Translations under genes and position numbers: made by a program
In this document: piece by piece, positions 7,302-15,222 of the stretch
Layout: the number at the start of each line of letters is the position of its first letter
Numbering within the stretch: the first letter of the stretch is position 1
The notes under the pieces: model-generated
Told to the model about the DNA's origin: nothing
Seen by the model: the letters and a program-made list of their open reading frames with translations, nothing else
Databases searched by the model: none
Source of the DNA: an uncultured Oscillospiraceae bacterium
GTDB taxonomy: Bacteria > Bacillota > Clostridia > Oscillospirales > Oscillospiraceae
Direction: 5' to 3'
Length of the DNA stretch: 64,000 nucleotides
Assembly: GCA_934512135.1 (NCBI GenBank)
Contig: CAKSWT010000009.1
Span: 1 to 64,000, forward strand

Positions 7302-8707
7302 TGGCGATCACGAAAATCCTGGCCCGGAACAGCGGGCTGAAGCAAGCAATCGAGTATGTTCTGAACGGAGATAAGACCCAGAAGCAGGTGCTCACAGCCC
7401 ACTTGAACTGTGATCCTGGATTTGAGTATCAGCAGATGATGGACACCAAGCGAGAGCTAGGCAAGCTGGATGGGAGGCAATGCTACCACATCATCCAGTC
7501 CTTTGTTCCAGGCGAAATCACGCCGGAGCTGGCCCTGCAAATTGCCATGGAGTTTTCGTCGGAGTATCTAGCGGGCTATCAGGTGGTCATTGGAACCCAC
7601 ACGGATCGACACCATATCCATTCGCATATTCTGTTTAACTCTGTCAACGATGCCACGGGTGAGAAGTATCACTGTTCAAAATCAGAGTATTTCCAACAGA
7701 TTCGGGCAGTATCAGACCGCCTGTGTCGGGAGCACGGTCTATCCGTTATCATTGAGGGTGACGGTCAAAAATCCATGAGCTATATTGAGTGGTTACGCCA
7801 GAGCAAGGGACAGCCCACCTACCGATCTATGCTGGAGGCTGATTTGAAATCATCCATCGAGGACGCTAACTCCATCGGAGATTTCTTCCGGCTCATGGAG
7901 CGAAAAGGCTACGAGATCAAGCATGGTAATCGTCTGGGCTTTAGGCTCCGTGGACAAGCCCACTTCATGTACCCGGAACGGAAAAATCCGCAGTATTCCG
8001 AGGATGGAATTCGGGCGGCCATTGACGGAAATATGGATGCAATCTTTATGGGAAAACAGCTTGCCGTTGTTCATCGTGAGCCGTACAAGCCCTATAAAAA
8101 GCACCCGAAATATACCGGTTTTCTGGCACTCTACTACCACTACCTCTACATCCTCAACAAAATGGAAAAGCAACAGTACCCGCCAAGGGTTATAGGTAAG
8201 ATGCGTCAGGAGGTCATGCGGTTTGAGCAGCTCCGAGCGCAGTTTCGGTTTCTTAACGAGCATGGTATTTCCACCGAAGCGGACATGACAGCCTTTGTGG
8301 AAAAGGCGGAGGCTCAGTTCAAAACGCTCACCAAACAACGCACCATCCTCAATGTGCAAAAGAAAAAGCACCAGCCCCTATTTCAGGCGCTGACGGATGA
8401 AGAAGCGCTGGCCCCTGCCAAACGGCTCTATGATCAGGGGCACAGCGGCATGGAGGCGGAGGCACAGCAGTACATGGATGCAGTGAAGCTGCTGGACCGC
8501 TACGGAGAATCTCGTGAAGCATTGTCCCAACAGCAATCTGAGCTCTACACCAAATTGGCTGACCTAAACCGGGAGATTCGACAGGTGCGAAAGCAGATCA
8601 AGATGTGCGAAGAAATCCGGGCACAAGCGGCTACAATGTGGGAAAATATACGAGAAATCGAAGAGCCAGAACGTCAGCGGCAGTCCCGGTACAGAGGCCG
8701 AGCGTGA
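7301..8707 (+). CDS. mobA: MobA/VirD2-type relaxase, 468 aa
   Basis: The enzyme nicks oriT and pilots the DNA strand during mobilization. The N-terminal relaxase domain carries the histidine triad motif GTHTDRHHIHSHILFNSV (His100-His109), preceded by CYHIIQSFVPGE typical of this MOBP-like family. The C-terminal third is a charged coiled-coil region. It has exactly the same length as the relaxase at 55723-57129 and clearly resembles it over the whole length, so both come from one family of mobilizable elements. A hairpin (GCCCAC/GTGGGC, then TTTT) follows the stop near 8709-8735. Confidence 0.9.
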   Translation: MAITKILARNSGLKQAIEYVLNGDKTQKQVLTAHLNCDPGFEYQQMMDTKRELGKLDGRQCYHIIQSFVPGEITPELALQIAMEFSSEYLAGYQVVIGTHTDRHHIHSHILFNSVNDATGEKYHCSKSEYFQQIRAVSDRLCREHGLSVIIEGDGQKSMSYIEWLRQSKGQPTYRSMLEADLKSSIEDANSIGDFFRLMERKGYEIKHGNRLGFRLRGQAHFMYPERKNPQYSEDGIRAAIDGNMDAIFMGKQLAVVHREPYKPYKKHPKYTGFLALYYHYLYILNKMEKQQYPPRVIGKMRQEVMRFEQLRAQFRFLNEHGISTEADMTAFVEKAEAQFKTLTKQRTILNVQKKKHQPLFQALTDEEALAPAKRLYDQGHSGMEAEAQQYMDAVKLLDRYGESREALSQQQSELYTKLADLNREIRQVRKQIKMCEEIRAQAATMWENIREIEEPERQRQSRYRGRA

Positions 8708-8773
8708 GGCCCACGCTGGCCGTTTGTGGGCTTTTCGCGTTCAACACCACAGGTTATACCATCCCAAACATCC

Positions 8774-8798
8774 GCCCCACGTTCTCGCAACGTGGGGC
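8774..8798 (+). promoter_or_regulatory. Perfect hairpin before the excisionase gene
   Basis: GCCCCACGTT and AACGTGGGGC pair perfectly around a 5-nt loop, 26 bp before the ATG at 8825. There is no T run, so an operator or mRNA element is more likely than a terminator. Confidence 0.4.
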
Positions 8799-8824
8799 AA
8801 TGCTAATTCAGGAAGGAGAATGCT

Positions 8825-9028
8825 ATGAGCAAAATCTATACGTCCTATGACGAGCTCCCCATTATGCTATCCGTCCCACAGTTGGCCGCCGTACTAAACA
8901 TCTCTCGTTTCGGCGCTTATGCACTGGTTCGTTCAGAGGGTTTCCCTTCTTTGAAAATTGGCAGCCGGATCGTAATACCGAAAGACAAATTACAGAACTG
9001 GATCAATGAGAACTGTCTGGAAAATTAG
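8825..9028 (+). CDS. Excisionase-like helix-turn-helix protein, 67 aa
   Basis: A single MerR/excisionase-type winged helix: LSVPQLAAVLNISRFGAYALVRSEGFPSLKIGSR, ending in a strand and a short helix. Proteins of this size directly before a tyrosine integrase usually serve as recombination directionality factors (Xis). GGAAGGAG lies 5-7 nt before the ATG. The integrase begins 57 bp downstream, so the two probably share a transcript. Confidence 0.8.
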   Translation: MSKIYTSYDELPIMLSVPQLAAVLNISRFGAYALVRSEGFPSLKIGSRIVIPKDKLQNWINENCLEN

Positions 9029-9084
9029 CTTGATATCATGCGGCTTCTGTGGTATATGTTGTGGCTGCGAAGGGAGTGATCATA

Positions 9085-10230
9085 ATGGCAAAACGCAGAG
9101 CCAATGGTGAGGGCAACATCCGCAAGCGGAAGGATGGACGCTGGGAGGGCCGCTACACCGCAGGCCATGACCCATTGACCGGAAAGCCCATCATCAAAAA
9201 TGTGCTGGCGAAAACGCAGGCACAGGCAAAAGAAAAGCTGAAAGTTGCCATCGAGCAGTGTACGGGCTTGGATGTGGCGAAAGGGCAGAAATACACGGTG
9301 GGTCAGTGGATGGACATCTGGTACGAATATTACGCCCAGATCAAGGTGCGGCCATCCTCTCATAAAACCTATGAGGGCTACATCCGCAACCACATCAAGC
9401 CATCCATCGGAGCAATCCCGCTGACGAAGCTGACCACGCTGGATCTTCAAAAGCTCTACCAGAAGCTATTGACAGGAGGGCGCGTAGAGCGGAAAGAATC
9501 CGAAAAGCAGTCGAAGGGCCTCAGCCCGAAAACTGTCCGCAACATCAACCAAGTAATATCTTCCGCCATGCAGCTCGCCATCCAGCAGCGCTTGATTTCC
9601 CATGATCCCACGGACGGCTGTGCGCTCCCCAAACCCGAACACCGGGAGATGCAGACCTTGAGCGCTGAGCAGCTCACAGCATTCCTTCTGGAGGCCAAGC
9701 ACTCCGGTGTTTTCGAGATGTACTACATTGAACTGGCAACCGGGCTGCGCCGGGGTGAACTGCTGGGGCTCAAGTGGGAGGATATCGATTTCTCCACCCA
9801 GACGCTCCGGGTGCGCCGCCAGGTGGGACGCATCAACGGCGAGGTGCGAGAGGCGCCGTTGAAAACGAAGAATGCCTACCGCACCATTTCCCTCGGGACG
9901 GATGCGGTAGGCATTTTGAAGCAGCAGCGGGAAAAGCTACCCAGCAGTGCCTATGTGTTTCCCGGCCCCACTGGCGGGCCCATCGCCCCGGACAGCGTGC
10001 TTCATATGCTCCACCGGGTGCTGGATCGGGCAGGACTGCCAGAAATTCGGTTTCATGACCTCCGCCATACGTTCGCCACGCTGGCCCTCCAAAACGGCGT
10101 GGATGTGAAAACCGTGTCGGGAATGCTGGGCCACTTCTCGGCGGGGTTCACGCTGGACACTTATGCCCATGTGACTACGGCAGCGCAGAAGAAGGCTGCG
10201 GAGACCATAGGAGAGGTGCTGGCGGGGTAA
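9085..10230 (+). CDS. int: Tyrosine integrase, 381 aa
   Basis: Tn916/phage-type integrase. An N-terminal arm-binding AP2-like domain (about 1-60, RKRKDGRWEGRYTAG) is followed by a SAM-like core-binding domain (about 65-170) and a catalytic domain with Arg222 (ATGLRRGELLGL), His324-x-x-Arg327 (FHDLRHTF), a His in MLGHFS and the nucleophile Tyr360 (LDTYAHV). All catalytic residues are present. I chose ATG 9085 because AGGGAGTG precedes it at a good distance. It lies 230 bp from att2, its likely attachment site in an initiator tRNA gene. Confidence 0.92.
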   Translation: MAKRRANGEGNIRKRKDGRWEGRYTAGHDPLTGKPIIKNVLAKTQAQAKEKLKVAIEQCTGLDVAKGQKYTVGQWMDIWYEYYAQIKVRPSSHKTYEGYIRNHIKPSIGAIPLTKLTTLDLQKLYQKLLTGGRVERKESEKQSKGLSPKTVRNINQVISSAMQLAIQQRLISHDPTDGCALPKPEHREMQTLSAEQLTAFLLEAKHSGVFEMYYIELATGLRRGELLGLKWEDIDFSTQTLRVRRQVGRINGEVREAPLKTKNAYRTISLGTDAVGILKQQREKLPSSAYVFPGPTGGPIAPDSVLHMLHRVLDRAGLPEIRFHDLRHTFATLALQNGVDVKTVSGMLGHFSAGFTLDTYAHVTTAAQKKAAETIGEVLAG

Positions 10231-10254
10231 GGCACCGCCACGTTACATGGATCA

Positions 10255-10276
10255 GGTTTTCAGAATTCTGAAAACC
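10255..10276. repeat. Perfect 22-bp palindrome shared with 55058-55079
   Basis: Arms GGTTTTCAGAA and TTCTGAAAACC with no loop, followed by CGAT in both copies. It lies 25 bp after the integrase stop. The identical palindrome sits in the second mob module 45 kb away. Confidence 0.7.
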
Positions 10277-10358
10277 CGATTTACTTCTCTAGATAATTCT
10301 TTTTCTACCGTATGTCTCGGTGCTAGAAGTCGTACTAAAACCTACTTTCACTCCCGTA

Positions 10359-10377
10359 TGGGTCACCGTTTGGGTCA
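10359..10377 (+). repeat. TGGGTCA pair, 12-bp spacing (left arm of att2)
   Basis: TGGGTCA at 10359 and 10371, 86 bp from the tRNA scar. This would be the integrase-proximal arm of the IME. Confidence 0.6.
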
Positions 10378-10462
10378 GCCCACCACACCCCCGAAAAAAC
10401 ATCCTCAAAAAATTCGGAAAACAAGGAAAAACCGCTGATTTCTTGCGAAATCAGCGGTGATT

Positions 10463-10507
10463 TGGTTGCGGGGACAGGATTTGAACCTGCGGCCTTCGGG
10501 TTATGAG
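10463..10507 (-). repeat. att2: 3' half of initiator tRNA-fMet (attachment scar)
   Basis: Same layout as att1 (CAT loop, initiator-type GGG/CCC pairs, encoded CCA), but the T stem reads GCAGG/CCTGT instead of GTCGG/CCGGC. The changes on both sides of the stem preserve pairing, so the piece comes from a different initiator tRNA gene lineage. A terminator hairpin (10434-10459) precedes it. Confidence 0.85.
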
Positions 10508-10628
10508 GGGCCTCGCGGGAAAGTGGACGGACACAACGGAGAAAACAGCACGCAATGGACGGAATTTTGCAGTGAAAAACCGCAAAATCCAAGAAAATTT
10601 CCATTGTGTGCTGTTTGTTTTTCGGTTC

Positions 10629-10647
10629 TGGGTTGGAATCTGGGTCA
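10629..10647 (+). repeat. TGGGTT/TGGGTCA pair, 12-bp spacing (right side of att2)
   Basis: TGGGTT at 10629 (one mismatch) and TGGGTCA at 10641. It lies 122 bp from att2. Confidence 0.55.
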
Positions 10648-10825
10648 AGCAATTGTTCTAGTGAGATACGAATATTCTCAGAAAAAGCTGCCGCAGTATG
10701 TCTTCTGTCTATATAGCACCTGCTGGGAAAGATTCAGCGCGCCCCCAAACTGCAATCCAGTAGCTTGACGGCGTTCTTGAAGGGACTGCACGGGCTGGGG
10801 ATACCCGTGAATCAAGTAGCAAGCG

Positions 10826-11752
10826 CTAGGTTTGATAAAACTCCAGAAAGGTTGGAACCAGCGGCGGCATTCGTTTTTGCGACCAGCAGGCAGCCATCTG
10901 TACTACGGTATTTTCCAAGTCTGTCAGGTAGAAATAGGAAAGTTGGGAGCTTGCATAATCCTGTACAACTTTACTTGGCAGAATCGATACCCCACAGCCT
11001 GCCTCCACATATAGCAGGATTTCTCCGACGCTGTCATAAAACTGAAAATTCGGAGAAATACTTAAATCGTGACACACTCGAAGCGTTGTACTCAGGCCCC
11101 GGGTGTCCCGATCCAGCAAGCAGGTCGGCAGGCACTCCGCAAGTCCGAGATAATGTTCTAATGTCTGGGCCGTCGCAATTGTCCGTGCGGCCACAATACA
11201 GAGCACATCGGTTGCCAGCGCCTGGGTTTGAAATGCTGTCGGCAGCGGTTTCTCGGGAAGCAACAGGAAACCCAAATCAACCGTGCCGTCATCAATGGAG
11301 GACAGCAGCTGCTGTAGGCTGCTGTAGGAAAACTTGAATGAAATTCCCGGATATTCCATTTGAAATTTGGTGGCGGCCTGTGTGATCGCGGTCCGCTGAT
11401 AAACCTGCTCAAATCCAATATGCATTTGCTCCAGAGTAAAATCTCCCGGACCTGCATTTTTCAGCATTTGCATCGCTGAGCTGGCCCGTTGTAAAATGGA
11501 TTTTGATTCTTTAAGCATAACTTCGCCAGCCAGTGTCAGCTGGACGGAGCGTCGGTCCCGCAGCAGAAGCGGGGTTCCAACCTGCTGTTCCAGTTCCGCC
11601 ACCTGCTGACTGACCAAAGACTGAGAGACATAAAGCATATTGGCAGCACGGCTGAAACTCAGTGTTTCCGCAACTGCTACAAATATTTGTAGCTGCTTTA
11701 ACCGAAGCCCGGAATTTAATGTTTGGATCACAGCATCGGGAGGTAATTGCAT
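10826..11752 (-). CDS. LysR-family transcriptional regulator, 308 aa
   Basis: An N-terminal LysR helix-turn-helix (LKQLQIFVAVAETLSFSRAANMLYVSQSLVSQQVAELE, about residues 17-52) is followed by a substrate-binding domain (about 100-300). AAGGAG lies 8 nt before the ATG. It is divergent from a second, related LysR gene starting at 11928; both share the LxQLQxFVxVAE signature. The nearest target is the beta-hydroxy-acid/TRAP cluster. Which of the two regulators controls it cannot be told from the sequence. Confidence 0.88.
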   Translation of the reverse strand: MQLPPDAVIQTLNSGLRLKQLQIFVAVAETLSFSRAANMLYVSQSLVSQQVAELEQQVGTPLLLRDRRSVQLTLAGEVMLKESKSILQRASSAMQMLKNAGPGDFTLEQMHIGFEQVYQRTAITQAATKFQMEYPGISFKFSYSSLQQLLSSIDDGTVDLGFLLLPEKPLPTAFQTQALATDVLCIVAARTIATAQTLEHYLGLAECLPTCLLDRDTRGLSTTLRVCHDLSISPNFQFYDSVGEILLYVEAGCGVSILPSKVVQDYASSQLSYFYLTDLENTVVQMAACWSQKRMPPLVPTFLEFYQT

Positions 11753-11869
11753 ACGACATTCTCCTTGATTTATTTGGTTAATTTTATCATAGCATAAAAC
11801 CTCTGCCGGATAAAATTAAGATTTCTGCTGCATCGTATAAGTAATATTGATACGCTTTTTGAAAACAGA

Positions 11870-11898
11870 TTGCGCAAGGTGCAGGTTTTCGGTATAAT
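11870..11898 (+). promoter_or_regulatory. Promoter of the second LysR gene
   Basis: TTGCGC (11870), a 17-bp spacer and TATAAT (11893), 29 bp before the ATG at 11928, with GGAGAGGGG between. Confidence 0.6.
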
Positions 11899-11927
11899 GA
11901 AATCATGATCAGGAGAGGGGAATATAT

Positions 11928-12887
11928 ATGGAGTTTTTCGGATTTGAACTGCGACAGCTGCAATTTTTTGTAACGGTTGCGGAACAGAACAGCTTCAGCC
12001 GGGCTGCGGAACTATTATTCGTAACGCAGCCGCTGGTCAGCCAGCAAATTGCAGATTTGGAACAACAATTGGGGGTAGAATTGTTTGTCCGTCAGCACCA
12101 CGCTTTGCGGCTGAGTGCAGCCGGCGCTGCGTTGTATCCGGAGGCACGCTCTATTCTGGAGCAAAGCGGCGCACTGATTCAAAAGGTCCAGAGTTCCGGT
12201 CAGATTGCGTCTGCTGGTTCTCTCCGGGTTGGGATAGAAGAACTGTTTGACTGGCCCTATGTGATTAATCCGTTGAAGCAGCTTCGACAGAAAAATCCGC
12301 AGATTACCTGGGAAATCAGCCACGGGAACTATCAATCACTCATACATAAGCTATTTAACGAAAAGCTGGATGTCGTGTTTGCATTGGTTCCCAACAAGAG
12401 CCTCAGTCCGAAATTACGGGTCCGACTGATTGGGAGTTCTTCGCTGTGTATTGCCGTGGAAAAAACGAAAGTGCGGGACCTTCCTCGAAGTGAATTTTTC
12501 GCACAGATGGATCATCATCCAATGTATCTCCTGAATGGAGATTACCGGGGGATCAACTGCGCCATCCGTGTATGTGCCGCGTTAAATGTATCCCCGCAGT
12601 TTTATTTTTTGGACAATATGCAGAACATTCTTCTGAATGTTGCTGCCGGAAACGGATTTGCACTGTTGCCGCAGCCTATTTTTGAAATGTATGGTGGGGA
12701 CATTCTCCGGGTGGAGGAGTTTTCTGAGTATCCCGACTCAGAACTGTGCCTGGCGGCACTGTGGGTATCTGCGAGTTGCAATCCGCTGTTGCCGCAATTC
12801 CTGGATTTGTTTCCTGCCGGTAAGCGGGATTGTCAAACCTGTAAGCAGGCCTGCGCCGTTTGTAAATTTCATTTGAACGAGGACTGA
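11928..12887 (+). CDS. LysR-family transcriptional regulator, 319 aa
   Basis: HTH at about residues 6-42 (LRQLQFFVTVAEQNSFSRAAELLFVTQPLVSQQIADLE), then a periplasmic-binding-like effector domain. The tail is cysteine-rich (CQTCKQACAVCKF, last 20 residues), which is unusual for LysR proteins and could bind a metal or respond to redox. A strong terminator follows at 12897-12938. It is convergent with the beta-keto-acid cleavage enzyme gene and divergent from the LysR gene at 10826-11752. Confidence 0.88.
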   Translation: MEFFGFELRQLQFFVTVAEQNSFSRAAELLFVTQPLVSQQIADLEQQLGVELFVRQHHALRLSAAGAALYPEARSILEQSGALIQKVQSSGQIASAGSLRVGIEELFDWPYVINPLKQLRQKNPQITWEISHGNYQSLIHKLFNEKLDVVFALVPNKSLSPKLRVRLIGSSSLCIAVEKTKVRDLPRSEFFAQMDHHPMYLLNGDYRGINCAIRVCAALNVSPQFYFLDNMQNILLNVAAGNGFALLPQPIFEMYGGDILRVEEFSEYPDSELCLAALWVSASCNPLLPQFLDLFPAGKRDCQTCKQACAVCKFHLNED

Positions 12888-12896
12888 GTTCCGGTT

Positions 12897-12938
12897 GCGC
12901 TGCGAGAGTTTTCTCTCGCAGCGCTCTTTTTATTTTTT
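12897..12938 (+). terminator. Intrinsic terminator after LysR
   Basis: A perfect 12-bp stem, GCGCTGCGAGAG/CTCTCGCAGCGC, with a TTTT loop is followed by TCTTTTTATTTTTT. The end of the convergent minus-strand gene (stop at 12930) overlaps the T tract. Confidence 0.9.
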
Positions 12939-13943
12939 GCCGCCCAGTCCTTGCTGCTGCCCTATATTGGCTTTGGATAGGTCGTCCAGGGCCTGCTTCT
13001 GCTCCTCCAGCCATTCGATGGAGATCTGCTCCAGCGCTGCGCAAGTCTTATCATGCTCCAGAGGCTTGAGCCCAAGGACTTCCCGCGCCTCCGCAGGTGT
13101 GGCCGCATCATTTCCATAGGCCCTTACCGCATTTACCGCCCGCTCTACCAGCATCATGTTGGTGGCCATGATTTTCTTCCCATTGTCGTCCGTACCGTAG
13201 ACCACGTTGTCCTCCATGCCTACGCGGATATTGCCGCCAAGAGCCAGCGCGGTGAACATGACCGGCAGATGCCCTTTCCCGATGCCGAATGCGGACCATG
13301 TGCATTGCTCCGGCAAGCTGCCGTTTGCCTGCATTTTTCTCATTTCCGTGACCAGCATCATCAGCGCCTCGGGGCTGGCCTCCATGCCACCCATGACACC
13401 AAGGCAGAACTGAAAGTGGATGGGCTCCTTCAAATAGCCCTGCTTCCAGTATGCGCCAACGGCCCGAAGCATTCCCATATCAAAGATCTCGCACTCCGGC
13501 TTGATGCCGCGTTCATGGAACAGCTTACCGCTGTTCATCAAAAAGCTTTGGCTGTTGTTAAATACGCCGCCGGGAACACCCCAGTTGAACGTGCCAGCGT
13601 CAAAGGTACCCATTTCAATTCCAGGAACGATCTTGTGGTGCAGAACCCGTATGGCGTTGCCATAGGGAGCGTCGTTGGCTACGCGGTTGTCGCCCGAGGA
13701 AGTGCAGTTGATGATAATATCACAGTCCCTGTAGGCCCGGATGGCCCGTACCGTCTGATAGAATTTCACCGGGTCCATTACGCCGGCGCCGCTGTCATCC
13801 CGCATGTGGAGATGGGCAACGCTGGCACCCAGTTTCCAGCATTCATAGGCCTGTGCTGCGATTTCTTCCGGTGTTTCCGGAATCTGATATCCCGCCGGTG
13901 TAACTGCGCCGGTCAAAGCAGCCGTAATAATTGTTTTCTTCAT
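12930..13943 (-). CDS. Beta-keto acid cleavage enzyme (BKACE, DUF849), 337 aa
   Basis: The family condenses a beta-keto acid with acetyl-CoA and releases acetoacetate and a CoA ester. The TIM-barrel signatures are clear: ITAALTGAVTPAG at the N-terminus, the zinc ligands in ASVAHLHMRDDSG, the IIINCTSSGDNR strand, PECEIFDMGML, and GIGKGHLPVMFTALALGGNIRVGMEDN with the catalytic Asp and Glu. The length is slightly above the usual 275-310. GGAGG lies 7 nt before the ATG. It is 15 bp downstream of a 3-hydroxy-acid dehydrogenase, the pairing seen in carnitine-type beta-hydroxy acid degradation. Confidence 0.88.
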   Translation of the reverse strand: MKKTIITAALTGAVTPAGYQIPETPEEIAAQAYECWKLGASVAHLHMRDDSGAGVMDPVKFYQTVRAIRAYRDCDIIINCTSSGDNRVANDAPYGNAIRVLHHKIVPGIEMGTFDAGTFNWGVPGGVFNNSQSFLMNSGKLFHERGIKPECEIFDMGMLRAVGAYWKQGYLKEPIHFQFCLGVMGGMEASPEALMMLVTEMRKMQANGSLPEQCTWSAFGIGKGHLPVMFTALALGGNIRVGMEDNVVYGTDDNGKKIMATNMMLVERAVNAVRAYGNDAATPAEAREVLGLKPLEHDKTCAALEQISIEWLEEQKQALDDLSKANIGQQQGLGGKK

Positions 13944-13958
13944 ACCATTTCCTCCCTG

Positions 13959-14903
13959 TCAAATCTTTCCGTGGAGCCTAAGTAGCTCGATCAACACCCG
14001 GTCTCTGAAATTCGAGATCGCCTGCTTGTCATGTCCGATGCAGTCCGGTAGATGTTCCATCTCCTCTCGGATGCCCTGTTCCGCCATATCGCAAATTCCC
14101 TCAGGATATTCCGTGATATTATAGAGATCCTTGAATATCCCTTCACTCATGGGCTGAAAGCGTTCCATGCCGGCCTTGACGCCGCCGGGAGAGCCCAACT
14201 CGCCTACCATGATCTGTCCAATTGACGCCCAGCGAATGCCCGGGCCGTAGACCAATGCGCGGTCCATATCCTCCACAGAGCAGACGCCCTCCGCAAGAAG
14301 GGCCATGGCTTCCCGCAGAACCACATGGGACAGTCGGTTCGCCACAAACCCCGGCTTTTCCTTTTGGAGAATAATCGGCTCTTTTCCAGCCTGACGGTAT
14401 ATCTCCAGGGCCTTTTGCAGGTATTTTTCCTGGGTTTGCTCCCCCTTGGTCAATTCCATCAGGGGAATCAGGTGCGGCGGGTTAAAAGGATGCGCTCCAA
14501 TACAGCGTTCAGGATACTGAGAGAATGCGGCAATATCGGTAATAGACATTCCGGACGTACTGCTGGCCACTACGGCTTCCGCAGGAGCATATCGGTCAAT
14601 GATTTCGAGAATCTCCTGCTTGACTTCGATTTTTTCCGGGCCGTTCTCCTGAATCAGGTCCACACCGTCAAAGGCCTCTGCCGGGTCTGTTGTGACATGA
14701 ATTCTTCCCCTGATCGGTGCCGTATCTAGCGGGTCAATGCCGCCAAGGGCCACCATAGAACCGATTACCTGATCTATGGCGGCTTTGCCCCGGTGCAGGC
14801 GGTCCTCATTGGTAACATAGACGTTGCAGGGAATTCCCTTTATGGCGAAATTGACTGCAAAGCTGGAGCCGATAATTCCCGCAGCATAGCATGCGATTTT
14901 CAA
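13959..14903 (-). CDS. 3-hydroxyacyl-CoA dehydrogenase-family NAD-dependent dehydrogenase, 314 aa
   Basis: N-terminal Rossmann fold (ACYAAGIIGSSFAVNFA; the first Gly of GxGxxG is replaced by Ala), an SSTSGMSI active-site segment and GAHPFNPPHLIPLMEL. The C-terminal motif YGPGIRWASIG is typical of the carnitine dehydrogenase/lambda-crystallin branch, which acts on free beta-hydroxy acids and not CoA esters. The start is TTG at 14903 with AAAGGATG upstream. It probably oxidises a beta-hydroxy acid to the beta-keto acid used by the enzyme encoded 15 bp downstream. L-carnitine is one candidate, not proven. Confidence 0.85.
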   Translation of the reverse strand: MKIACYAAGIIGSSFAVNFAIKGIPCNVYVTNEDRLHRGKAAIDQVIGSMVALGGIDPLDTAPIRGRIHVTTDPAEAFDGVDLIQENGPEKIEVKQEILEIIDRYAPAEAVVASSTSGMSITDIAAFSQYPERCIGAHPFNPPHLIPLMELTKGEQTQEKYLQKALEIYRQAGKEPIILQKEKPGFVANRLSHVVLREAMALLAEGVCSVEDMDRALVYGPGIRWASIGQIMVGELGSPGGVKAGMERFQPMSEGIFKDLYNITEYPEGICDMAEQGIREEMEHLPDCIGHDKQAISNFRDRVLIELLRLHGKI

Positions 14904-15222
14904 TGCAAGTCATCCTTTCTGCAAAAGTGATGATGAAAGACCGGGTGCAAATAGGAATCCTCAGCCGCATCATAGCACGGGGCAGGCTTCAGCGGATATC
15001 GGAATTTGTTATTTTACTTATCGCGTCCCCTTATACTGCCGCCAAACGCTTGCAATGCCAGGCTTTTTAGAATATTGGGGTAGCTTATCACATTTCCTTA
15101 TAGCCCTTATCCAGATTCTTAATTTTACAAACTCCGGTATCCACGTATACAATGGCCTTGATGAAGGCCGGCGCGTAAGGGCTATTCCTGTACTGAGAAT
15201 AAACAGAAAGGGAGTTTGAATT
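14904..15222. promoter_or_regulatory. Divergent intergenic region
   Basis: 319 bp between the divergent dehydrogenase and M24 genes. It must hold both promoters. I see no convincing -35/-10 pair or riboswitch, and no small gene. Confidence 0.4.

Larger units (their letters stand above)
1172..10507. mobile_element. Integrative mobilizable element (IME) at tRNA-fMet
   Basis: It is bounded by tRNA-fMet scars att1 and att2, each with a TGGGTC pair on the inner side (1296-1314 and 10359-10377). Its tyrosine integrase lies next to att2, as is usual. Layout: minus-strand cargo (1320-5592), leader and palindrome region, parR-like gene, mobC, mobA, excisionase, integrase. It has a relaxase but no type IV secretion genes, so it would depend on a helper element for transfer. 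Confidence 0.8.
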
